17,440 nucleotides of DNA from Flammeovirgaceae bacterium. Its GTDB lineage: Bacteria; Bacteroidota; Bacteroidia; Cytophagales; Cyclobacteriaceae. The notes under the pieces are model-generated. The model made no database searches. It was not told the DNA's origin and saw nothing but the letters and a program-made list of their open reading frames with translations. Within the stretch, counting starts at the first letter, position 1. Each line of letters begins with the position of its first letter. The stretch is from the NCBI GenBank assembly GCA_003229495.1, contig QIEB01000141.1, positions 1-17,440 of the forward strand. Direction: 5' to 3'. The position numbers and the translations under genes are program-made. Below, one piece after another: positions 1-7,341 of the stretch.

Positions 1-1327
1 AATATTCATCTGCAATAGCAATGGCTTGCGAAATTATCTCCATACCCTCGTCCACCTGCTCTCTGGTAATAGTCAACGGAGGAGCCACAAAAATATAGTT
101 CCATCTTACGAAGGTAAACATCCCCAACTCCCGGATCTTAGCGGCCATTTTGTTGGTTACCTCCATGTCCTTTGGTTCGGCGTTCCATGGTGTCACAGGT
201 TCCCTGGTTTCGCGATTTTTTACCAGTTCAATGCATCCCAGTAATCCGGTATTTCTGAAATCCCCTATTGAGAGATGCCTGGTAGCTAACTCTACAACTT
301 TCTTTTCTACATAAACACCCATCTCCCGGGTCCTTTGCAACAAATTTTCTTCTTCATATATCTTAATCACCGCCAGCGCAGCCGCACAAGCGACCGGATG
401 CGCTGAATAGGTGAGTCCTGCAGGTATATTTCTGTTCTCAAATATCTTGGCAATTTTTTCACTAACTATCAAACCTCCAAGTGGCAAGTATCCCGCGGTA
501 AGTCCTTTGGCTATGCACATCATATCTGGCTCCACTTCATGATGCTCAATAGCAAACCACTTTCCAGTACGCCCAAAACCGCTCATTACTTCATCGTCGA
601 TCACCAGTATTCCATGTTCCCGGGCAAAGTCCGCCACCAGTTTCCAGTAACCAGGGGGGTATTTGATACAACCTGAAGAGCCGGATTCTCCTTCCATCAA
701 AATGGCCGCCACATTTTCAGGGCCTTCATACTTGATCACCCGTGCCATGTGATTGAAGGCATTCTGCGCACAATCCTCTGGGGTTTCGCTTTTCCAGGGA
801 CAACGATAAAAATAAGGGTTTTCTACGTGGATCATGTTGGTGAGTCCGTCACGGTCCACCTGGAGTTTTCTGGGGTCTCCGCCGGCAGATATTGCCCCAT
901 AGGTACCTCCGTGATAAGACCGGTATAGAGTAACTATCTTGGGGCGGCCGGTCACTACACGAGCAAATTTGATGGCAGAATCAACAGCATCAGCACCTCC
1001 CAGGGTGAAAAAGGTCCTGTTCAAGTCACCAGGACTGATTTCTGCCAGTTTCTTGCCAAGCTCACCCCTGACATCAGTGACCATTCCCGGATATACATAG
1101 CTCACTTGCTCCATTTGCCTGACTATGGCGTTCTGTACTTCCTGCCGCCCATGGCCTATATTTACGTTCATTAATTGTGAACTAAAATCAAGGTATCGTT
1201 TATCTGAATGATCGTAAATGTAAACACCCTCGGCGCGCTTGGCATGGATCGGGTCTATCCCGCTTTGTTTGGCCCAGGAAAATAAAGTATTGTTGAGGTT
1301 GTTCTTGAGGGTATCAGAGTGAGACAT
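1..1327 (-). CDS. Class III (PLP-dependent) aminotransferase, 3' end cut by window edge
   Basis: This reading frame is open from an ATG at 1327 to the left window edge, giving 442 residues without a stop. The family is usually about 440-460 residues, so only the last few are missing. It should transfer an amino group between an amino donor and a 2-oxo acid, using pyridoxal phosphate in the cytoplasm. Seen in the sequence: an N-terminal substrate-lobe motif DFSSQLMNVNIGHG (residues 47-60), the PLP phosphate-side stretch SYHGGTYGA (137-145), the cofactor aspartate in IDDEVMSGFGRTG (D245), and the Schiff-base lysine K274 in CIAKGLTAGYLPLGG. The substrate cannot be read from the sequence; omega-amino acid, taurine or beta-alanine type donors are all possible. 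It is transcribed divergently from the dehydratase operon across 165 bp, so co-regulation is possible. The family call is firm; the specificity is unknown. Confidence 0.93.
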   Translation of the reverse strand, partial: MSHSDTLKNNLNNTLFSWAKQSGIDPIHAKRAEGVYIYDHSDKRYLDFSSQLMNVNIGHGRQEVQNAIVRQMEQVSYVYPGMVTDVRGELGKKLAEISPGDLNRTFFTLGGADAVDSAIKFARVVTGRPKIVTLYRSYHGGTYGAISAGGDPRKLQVDRDGLTNMIHVENPYFYRCPWKSETPEDCAQNAFNHMARVIKYEGPENVAAILMEGESGSSGCIKYPPGYWKLVADFAREHGILVIDDEVMSGFGRTGKWFAIEHHEVEPDMMCIAKGLTAGYLPLGGLIVSEKIAKIFENRNIPAGLTYSAHPVACAAALAVIKIYEEENLLQRTREMGVYVEKKVVELATRHLSIGDFRNTGLLGCIELVKNRETREPVTPWNAEPKDMEVTNKMAAKIRELGMFTFVRWNYIFVAPPLTITREQVDEGMEIISQAIAIADEY

Positions 1328-1368
1328 AGAGTAAAATCAATTTCAATTTTAAGGTACGAACTCAATGG

Positions 1369-1400
1369 CAAAATTACTCCTCCTATTCACTTGTTTTCAA
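1369..1400 (-). promoter_or_regulatory. Putative Bacteroidota-type promoter for the aminotransferase
   Basis: Read on the minus strand, 1376-1369 is TAATTTTG, an exact match to the Bacteroidota -7 consensus TAnnTTTG. A TTG that could serve as the -33 element lies at 1400-1398, separated by 21 bp, which is within the usual range. The predicted transcript start would leave a leader of roughly 35 bases before the ATG at 1327. There is no Shine-Dalgarno sequence before that ATG, which is normal for this phylum. This is a motif match only. Confidence 0.5.
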
Positions 1401-1493
1401 ACCAAATACGTCACAATTTTGTAGTTCTGTGGAAATTTTAAAGCAAAGGATTAAATTAGCCGTTCGTAATTACATTTATAAGACATTAAACCA

Positions 1494-3212
1494 ATGAAAA
1501 AGAAAGATCTCCGCAGCCATGAGTGGTTTGGCCGGGAAGGAAAAATGGGGTTTATATACCGGTCGTGGATGCGTAATCAGGGTATTCCTGACGATGGATT
1601 CGATGGCCGTCCGGTGATTGGTATTTGCAATACCTGGTCGGAACTGACCCCATGTAATGCGCATTTTAGAGAACTGGCTGAATCCGTTAAAAAAGGAGTG
1701 CTTGAAGCGGGAGGATTTCCATTAGAGTTTCCCATAACTTCCCTGGGAGAGACCATGATGAGGCCCACGGCCATGTTGTTTCGTAATTTGGCCAGCATGG
1801 ACGCCGAGGAAACCATTCGTGCTAATCCACTGGATGGGGTGGTGCTACTATGTGGTTGTGATAAGACCACTCCTTCTGCTTTGATGGGTGCTGCCAGCGT
1901 AAATTTGCCTACCATTGTGGTTTCCGGAGGTCCCATGCTTAACGGAAAATATCAAGGCGGTGATATTGGATCCGGAACACACGTTTTTAAATTTAGTGAA
2001 GACCTGCGTGCAGGAAAGATGTCCCCCCGGCAATTTGCCATGGCCGAGGCCTGTATGTCAAGGAGCCAGGGTCATTGCATGACCATGGGTACGGCGTCTA
2101 CTATGGCATGCATGATCGAAGCCCTGGGAATGACTTTGCCGGGAGGAGCAGCCATACCAGCAGCCGATTCCAGAAGAAAGGTATTTGCTCAATTGGCCGG
2201 ACGCAGAATTGTGGAGATGGTGGAAGAAGATCTTAAGATTTCCGATATTATTACCCGGGAAGCTGTGGAAAATGCTATTGTGGTTAACGCTGGAGTAGGA
2301 GGGTCCACAAATCTGGTAATACACTTAACGGCAATAGCTGGACGAGTAGGTGTTAAGATTGAACTGGATGATTTTGACAAACTGGGCAGCAAGGTGCCGT
2401 TGCTGGTAAATCTATTGCCATCTGGAAAATACTTAATGGAAGACTTTTATTATGCTGGTGGACTTCCTGTGGTAATCAATGAGTTAAGAAATATGTTACA
2501 TGTTAATGTCATGACAGCCAATGGTAAAAGTATGGCAGAAAATGTGGCTGAAACAGAGTGTTTTAACAGAGATGTCATTGCCACCGTGGAAAAGCCTGTT
2601 CAGGAGGCGGCAGGCATTGCAGTATTAAGGGGAAACCTTGCTAAGAATGGGGCCATAATAAAGCCATCGGCTGCTACCCAATCACTGATGGTGCACAAGG
2701 GAAAAGCTGTGGTATTCGAAAATATCAAGGATTTTCATGCCCGGGTTGATGATCCCATGCTTGAGATCGACTCCGACAGCGTAATGGTACTTAAGAATGT
2801 TGGCCCTAAAGGATATCCTGGAATGGCGGAAGTAGGCAATATGCCACTCCCCAAGAAAATTTTACAACAAGGTATTACTGACATGGTGCGTATTTCAGAT
2901 GGGCGTATGAGCGGTACTGCATTTGGGACAGTGGTGCTGCATGTGAGTCCGGAGTCGGCCATAGGAGGGACGCTGGCACTGGTTGAAAATGGTGACATGA
3001 TCGAATTGGATGTCCCAAATCGCAAACTCCATTTGGATGTAGATGAGTCGGAATTAGCAAGGCGGAGCACCGCCCTAAGTCAGACCGATGGCGAGAGCGC
3101 CCGTGGCTATGTAAAATTATACATAGATCATGTACAACAGGCAGATCAGGGGGCAGACATGGATTTTCTGGTAGGTAAATCCGGAAGTTATGTACCAAAA
3201 GACAACCACTAA
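1494..3212 (+). CDS. IlvD/Edd-family sugar-acid dehydratase, L-arabonate (pentonate) dehydratase type
   Basis: This 572-residue protein is a cytoplasmic Fe-S dehydratase that should convert an aldonic acid to its 2-keto-3-deoxy acid. The N-terminal LRSHEWFG...YRSWMRNQG (residues 6-30) and the C-terminal KDNH ending resemble the L-arabinonate/D-xylonate dehydratases rather than the branched-chain amino acid enzyme. Candidate cluster cysteines are C54 (TPCNAH), C122 (CGCDKTTP) and C195 (GHCMTMGT). Metal-binding residues E86, D123 and K124 and the catalytic serine S473 (RMSGTAFG) are all present, so it should be active. The ATG at 1494 gives an N-terminus of family length. It is the first gene of a tight operon, 16 bp before the next gene. 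The only promoter hint is TACATTTA at 1471-1478, with no -33 partner. Whether it acts on arabonate, xylonate, fuconate or galactonate cannot be settled from sequence alone. Confidence 0.92.
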   Translation: MKKKDLRSHEWFGREGKMGFIYRSWMRNQGIPDDGFDGRPVIGICNTWSELTPCNAHFRELAESVKKGVLEAGGFPLEFPITSLGETMMRPTAMLFRNLASMDAEETIRANPLDGVVLLCGCDKTTPSALMGAASVNLPTIVVSGGPMLNGKYQGGDIGSGTHVFKFSEDLRAGKMSPRQFAMAEACMSRSQGHCMTMGTASTMACMIEALGMTLPGGAAIPAADSRRKVFAQLAGRRIVEMVEEDLKISDIITREAVENAIVVNAGVGGSTNLVIHLTAIAGRVGVKIELDDFDKLGSKVPLLVNLLPSGKYLMEDFYYAGGLPVVINELRNMLHVNVMTANGKSMAENVAETECFNRDVIATVEKPVQEAAGIAVLRGNLAKNGAIIKPSAATQSLMVHKGKAVVFENIKDFHARVDDPMLEIDSDSVMVLKNVGPKGYPGMAEVGNMPLPKKILQQGITDMVRISDGRMSGTAFGTVVLHVSPESAIGGTLALVENGDMIELDVPNRKLHLDVDESELARRSTALSQTDGESARGYVKLYIDHVQQADQGADMDFLVGKSGSYVPKDNH

Positions 3213-3228
3213 CTAACTTATTAACACC

Positions 3229-4527
3229 ATGATGAAGTTTGCAGTACCAATTATAGCAAGTGTTTTCTTCTTTGTTGGATGTACCCCTGACATGGATGAA
3301 AGCAGTAAAGATGAAACCCAGGTTCCACTTTTTGTAAATGACGGGGGTCTTGACCTATCCACAGGATTTAGGGCCACAATTGTGGCGGATAGCACCTACA
3401 ATAATGCCAGGCATATTGTGGTAAATGATAATGGAGACATTTATGTCAAAATCAGATCTGATAAAGAAAGTGGTGTACTTGCGTTGAGAGATACCACCGG
3501 GGATGGAAAAGTGAATATTCAAGCGAAATTTAGTGCCGTCAATGGAACCGGAATGGATATTTATAACGGGTACTTGTATGCATCTTCAAAAACTGAAGTT
3601 TTTAGATATAAACTGAATAGCGGGGCATTGTTACCTGATACTACTGCAGAAGTTGTGATAACCGGGTTCCCTGAGCAAACGCAACATGCCGCTAAATCAT
3701 TTACATTTGATGATAGCGGTCATATCTATGTCAACGTAGGTGCTCCTTCAAATGCCTGCATGGAGAAGCTCCGAACCATAGGATCAAAAGGACAAGACCC
3801 TTGTCCGCAAAGAACCTGGCAGGCAAGTATTTGGCGGTTTTCCGCGGATCAACTGGGTCAAACTCAACAGGAACACGGCCATCAATATTGCACTGGCATA
3901 AGAAATTGCGTGGCCTTAGATTGGAACCATCAGTCCAATGGACTGTTTGCAGTAATGCACGGTAGGGATCAACTAAGCATGTTCTGGCCTGAAATGTATG
4001 ATGATATGCAAAACGCGGAACTTCCTGCTGAGGAATTCCTGCAGATAGACGATGGAGATGATTTTGGCTGGCCTTTCTGTTACTATGATCCGGCAAAAAA
4101 TCTAAAAGTTCTAGCTCCGGAATTCGGAGGAGATGGAGTCCAAACCGATCGATGTGCTGAAAAGAAAGACCCGGTATTGGCCTTTCCCGCTCATTTTGCA
4201 CCCAACGACCTACTATTTTACCGCGGGGACCAGTTTCCTGAAAAGTATCGAAACGGAGCCTTTGTGGCCTTTCATGGCTCCTGGAATAGGGCACCTGAGC
4301 CACAAAAAGGGTTTTTGGTAGCATTTGTTCCATTTAGAAATGGATTACCTACAGGAGAATGGGAAGTATTTGCGGACGGGTTCTCGGAGTTGGAAACCAT
4401 CGCCGGACCTACAGATGCCAAACATCGACCAATGGGTTTGGCTGAAGGACCTGATGGATCTTTGTATATTACCGATTCTTTAAAAGGAAAAATATGGCGT
4501 ATTACCTATAATGATTTAACCTCATAA
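3229..4527 (+). CDS. Lipoprotein PQQ-type sorbosone/glucose dehydrogenase-family propeller protein
   Basis: This 432-residue protein has a short signal peptide ending in the lipobox FVGC (C18), followed by an acidic stretch, so it is probably lipid-anchored in the outer membrane. The rest is a six-bladed propeller of the GSDH/L-sorbosone dehydrogenase superfamily, which oxidises sugars or sugar aldehydes with PQQ. Landmarks are H153 in EQTQHAAKSFTFDDSG, where the catalytic base would sit, NVGAPSNAC (169-177), R225 in GIRNCVALDW, which matches the PQQ-contacting GxRN segment, GRDQL (245-249), FHGSWNR (348-354) and the last blade GLAEGPDGSLYITD (403-416). Six cysteines in the mature protein (177, 192, 221, 227, 284, 309) suggest disulfides and export. 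It lies 16 bp after the dehydratase and 21 bp before a cytochrome c, a natural electron acceptor. PQQ use and the substrate are inferred from the family. Confidence 0.87.
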   Translation: MMKFAVPIIASVFFFVGCTPDMDESSKDETQVPLFVNDGGLDLSTGFRATIVADSTYNNARHIVVNDNGDIYVKIRSDKESGVLALRDTTGDGKVNIQAKFSAVNGTGMDIYNGYLYASSKTEVFRYKLNSGALLPDTTAEVVITGFPEQTQHAAKSFTFDDSGHIYVNVGAPSNACMEKLRTIGSKGQDPCPQRTWQASIWRFSADQLGQTQQEHGHQYCTGIRNCVALDWNHQSNGLFAVMHGRDQLSMFWPEMYDDMQNAELPAEEFLQIDDGDDFGWPFCYYDPAKNLKVLAPEFGGDGVQTDRCAEKKDPVLAFPAHFAPNDLLFYRGDQFPEKYRNGAFVAFHGSWNRAPEPQKGFLVAFVPFRNGLPTGEWEVFADGFSELETIAGPTDAKHRPMGLAEGPDGSLYITDSLKGKIWRITYNDLTS

Positions 4528-4548
4528 ATTAAAAACATACATCACAAA

Positions 4549-5022
4549 ATGAAATATCAATCAATAATCGTTTTGATCATTTTTCTCTTAGCTGCATGTG
4601 GTGGCGGTCAGGAACAAACACAAGATCAAAATCACCAACCAAAGTCTATGCTTCAGCCGGAACCGGAACCCGAACCTGAGTCAGAACCGGTAGTTGCCAA
4701 TGAGGCTGGAAAGAAGGTATATGACCAATACTGTGTGGTTTGCCATCAGGCCAGCGGACAGGGAGTACCCAGTGCTTTTCCACCGTTAGTGCAAACTGAA
4801 TATGTAAATGGTGATGCAGGGCGTATGATTGATATAGTACTGAACGGTCTAACCGGCGAGATTGAAGTGAATGGAGAGGTATACAATAGTGTTATGGTTG
4901 CACATAATTTCCTCAGTGATATTGAGGTTGCCGATGTAATAACATTCGTTAGGAGTAACTTTGGCAATGACGCTCCTGCGGTAACGGCAGATGAAGTAGC
5001 AGCGATACGGACTGCTCAGTAG
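4549..5022 (+). CDS. Lipoprotein cytochrome c, single haem
   Basis: This 157-residue protein has a lipobox LAAC (C17), a flexible linker rich in Pro-Glu pairs (residues 37-47), and one class I cytochrome c domain. Haem attachment is CVVCH (C62, C65, H66), followed by QASGQGVPSAFPPL, typical of small alcohol or sugar dehydrogenase-linked cytochromes. M116 in YNSVMVAHNF is the likely sixth ligand, and DIEVADVITFVRSNFGN (124-140) is the standard C-terminal helix. The Pro-Glu linker would hold the haem away from the membrane, as expected for an electron shuttle. It sits between the sugar dehydrogenase-like gene (21 bp) and the TonB receptor gene (23 bp), so it probably accepts electrons from one or both propeller dehydrogenases of this operon. 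The final oxidase is not in the window. Confidence 0.93.
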   Translation: MKYQSIIVLIIFLLAACGGGQEQTQDQNHQPKSMLQPEPEPEPESEPVVANEAGKKVYDQYCVVCHQASGQGVPSAFPPLVQTEYVNGDAGRMIDIVLNGLTGEIEVNGEVYNSVMVAHNFLSDIEVADVITFVRSNFGNDAPAVTADEVAAIRTAQ

Positions 5023-5045
5023 ATGGTAATACAAAATTAGGTATC

Positions 5046-7322
5046 GTGCTGAAAAGGGTTTTTTGTCTGACGGTCTTTATTTTGACCGGCTTGATCGCAT
5101 ATACGCAATCTGTTACTGGAAAAGTACTTGATGCCAGCAACAATCAACCTTTGGCCGGAGCCAATCTAACGGATTCTACCAAAACCAAGGGCACTACCAC
5201 TGATAATTTGGGGAATTTTACCTGGGATATTGTATCCAATGGTCCAGAGATCTTTGTAAATCATCTGGGCTATCAAGAATTAATAGTAAGGGTAAATGAG
5301 AACAGCCCGGTCCTGAGAATTTTAATGCCAACCACCGCTCACCAGCTTCCAAATATGATTGTTTCGGCTTCAAATACTGCCACTCAATTGGTGGACATTC
5401 CAGCATCTGTTTCAGTTATATCCAGAAATGAAATTGACCGTGACAATGGCACTAATATTGCAGACCCTCTAAATCGAATCCCCAGCCTCTATATGCATTC
5501 CGGAGCGCTAAACACCAACCGGGTAACCATGAGAGGCATTGGATCACGTTCTCTTTTCAGCACTACCAAAATACGCGCTTACTTAAACGACATACCATTA
5601 ACCACTGGTGATGGTGAGACCACCATAGAAGATATCGACCTCGGATTAGTTGAACGGGTAGAAGTGCTGAAGGGCCCTGTCTCTTCAATTTATGGAGCAG
5701 GTTTAGGTGGAACTATTAACATGAAGGCACTTAAAGCCCCATATAATACCACTGCAATATCCAGCGATCTTACATTTGGTTCCTATGGCCTGATTAGGAC
5801 AGTGAACAGTTTTGAGCATGGGACGGATGCCTTAAATCTCAGGGTAAACTATAGCACCATTAATCAGGACAGCTATCGGGAGAACAACCAATATGATCGG
5901 CAAACAGTCAGTATTTTGAATCAGTTATATCCCGGGAAAAATACCACACTGACATTTTGGGGTAGTTGGATTGGGCTTAAAGCATTTATTCCATCCTCAC
6001 TGGACAGTGCTTCGTTTGCGGAAAACCCCAGGCAGGCCGCTTTTACCTGGGGAAAGACCATGGGTTTTGAGGAGTACGACAAAGGGCTCTTTGGTGCAAA
6101 TCTAATTCATCAGATTTCTCAAAAATGGGAGTTGAGCGCTAGTATGTTTGGTAGCTTAAGAGACGCTTACGAGCTCAGACCATTCAATATTTTGGATGAA
6201 GAAAGTAGTGCTGTGGGCAGCCGTCTTAAACTTTCTTTTAGGCCGGAAGTAAAAACGGGCACTTTGCTATGGGTATTTGGAGCAGAATACTTCAACGAAA
6301 ATTTTCAGTGGCAGACATTTGAAAATAACGACCGGCTGCCCGGTAACATTTTAAGTGATAACGATGAACGCCGCTCATATTACAATGCTTTTACGGAGGC
6401 AAACTGGTCACTTCCAGCAGGCACGATTTTTACACTGGGACTTAATTATAATTCAACTAAGTACAAATACCGTGATCTGCTGCCTGATGACGGGGACCAA
6501 TCAGGGAACTACTCTTTCGATGGTCAATGGTCACCCCGGGTGGCTATATTGCATAATTTTTCTGAGGAGGTAACAGTTTACGGCCAAATCAGTCATGGAT
6601 TCTCGCCACCAGCTTTAAGCGAAACACTGACTCCGGATGGGGCGATTAATCCGGAAATTCAGCCAGAAACCGGCTATAACCTGGAGATTGGCGCCAGAGG
6701 CCAACTGGTTAAAAGCAAACTCAGGTATGACATATCATTGTATTCAATGTACATCAATAACCTGCTAGTGGCCCGTCGTATTGGTGATGATCAATTTGTT
6801 GGATTAAACGCAGGCAAAACCCGGCACAGAGGAATAGATCTTACCCTTAACTATGATCCCCTGGAAAAATCATCAGCTTCAGATTTGCACTTGTGGTTGA
6901 GTTATGGATTCGCAGACTATTTTTTTAAAGAATTCCTGGACCAGGAAAACGATTTTTCCGGAAATGAACTGACCGGTACTCCCAGGCATAAATTATCCTG
7001 GGGAGTGGATTTCACACATACTTCCGGATTCTATGGTAATATTAATTTTCTGTACGTTTCCTCCATGCCTATGCGGGATGACAATTCCATTTATTCTGAT
7101 GCCTATTCATTATTGAATTTGAAGATGGGCTACCAAAAGCAGCTATCAAAACTATTCGGATTTAAAGTATTTGGCGGGATAAACAATATATGGGATGAGA
7201 CTTATGCATCCATGATACTGGTCAATGCCTCCTCGTTTGGAGGAAGGCCTCCCCGATATTTCTATCCTGGCCTGCCTCGACACTATTATGGTGGCGTTAG
7301 TTTGATGTTTAGGTTAAAATAA
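5046..7322 (+). CDS. TonB-dependent outer-membrane receptor, YncD/PqqU-like, with CarboxypepD_reg-like N-terminus
   Basis: This 758-residue receptor starts at GTG (5046), and no other in-frame start gives a signal peptide. The sequence MLKRVFCLTVFILTGLIAYT follows at once, so the GTG is well supported. Residues 22-95 are a carboxypeptidase-regulatory-like beta domain (VTGKVLDASNNQPLAGANL, TTTDNLGNFTW). The plug spans about 105-230, with VTMRGIGSRS (160-169), IRAYLNDIPLTTGDGE (176-191) and VERVEVLKGPVSSIYG (202-217). A 22-strand barrel should follow, ending in LMFRLK. It is too short for SusC, and no SusD partner is adjacent. RGxGSRS, the NAGKTR segment in the barrel and the VN...PR..Y ending recall the E. 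coli PQQ receptor YncD/PqqU as I remember it; no alignment was run. Its place among PQQ-type dehydrogenase genes suggests uptake of PQQ or of the substrate. An iron-chelate ligand is the main alternative. Confidence 0.9.
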   Translation: MLKRVFCLTVFILTGLIAYTQSVTGKVLDASNNQPLAGANLTDSTKTKGTTTDNLGNFTWDIVSNGPEIFVNHLGYQELIVRVNENSPVLRILMPTTAHQLPNMIVSASNTATQLVDIPASVSVISRNEIDRDNGTNIADPLNRIPSLYMHSGALNTNRVTMRGIGSRSLFSTTKIRAYLNDIPLTTGDGETTIEDIDLGLVERVEVLKGPVSSIYGAGLGGTINMKALKAPYNTTAISSDLTFGSYGLIRTVNSFEHGTDALNLRVNYSTINQDSYRENNQYDRQTVSILNQLYPGKNTTLTFWGSWIGLKAFIPSSLDSASFAENPRQAAFTWGKTMGFEEYDKGLFGANLIHQISQKWELSASMFGSLRDAYELRPFNILDEESSAVGSRLKLSFRPEVKTGTLLWVFGAEYFNENFQWQTFENNDRLPGNILSDNDERRSYYNAFTEANWSLPAGTIFTLGLNYNSTKYKYRDLLPDDGDQSGNYSFDGQWSPRVAILHNFSEEVTVYGQISHGFSPPALSETLTPDGAINPEIQPETGYNLEIGARGQLVKSKLRYDISLYSMYINNLLVARRIGDDQFVGLNAGKTRHRGIDLTLNYDPLEKSSASDLHLWLSYGFADYFFKEFLDQENDFSGNELTGTPRHKLSWGVDFTHTSGFYGNINFLYVSSMPMRDDNSIYSDAYSLLNLKMGYQKQLSKLFGFKVFGGINNIWDETYASMILVNASSFGGRPPRYFYPGLPRHYYGGVSLMFRLK

Positions 7323-7341
7323 TCGTACTTACGAACTTTTC

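Noticed and set aside
26..244. A 72-codon open frame on the plus strand near the left edge
   Set aside because: It is antisense to the aminotransferase C-terminal coding region, whose motifs are unmistakable.
1471..1478. TACATTTA as the -7 element of the dehydratase operon
   Set aside because: It misses the final G of TAnnTTTG and has no TTG at the proper distance upstream, so I do not call it a promoter.
1494..3212. Branched-chain amino acid enzyme IlvD
   Set aside because: The N-terminal RSHEWFG...WMRNQG block and the C-terminal ending fit the sugar-acid dehydratase branch, and no other ilv or leu gene lies nearby.
3731..4333. A 200-codon open frame on the minus strand
   Set aside because: It lies entirely inside the propeller dehydrogenase gene, which has clear family motifs. 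The antisense translation has no recognisable domain.
5046..7322. SusC of a polysaccharide utilisation locus
   Set aside because: The receptor is much shorter than SusC and no SusD-like gene or neighbouring glycanase operon is adjacent.
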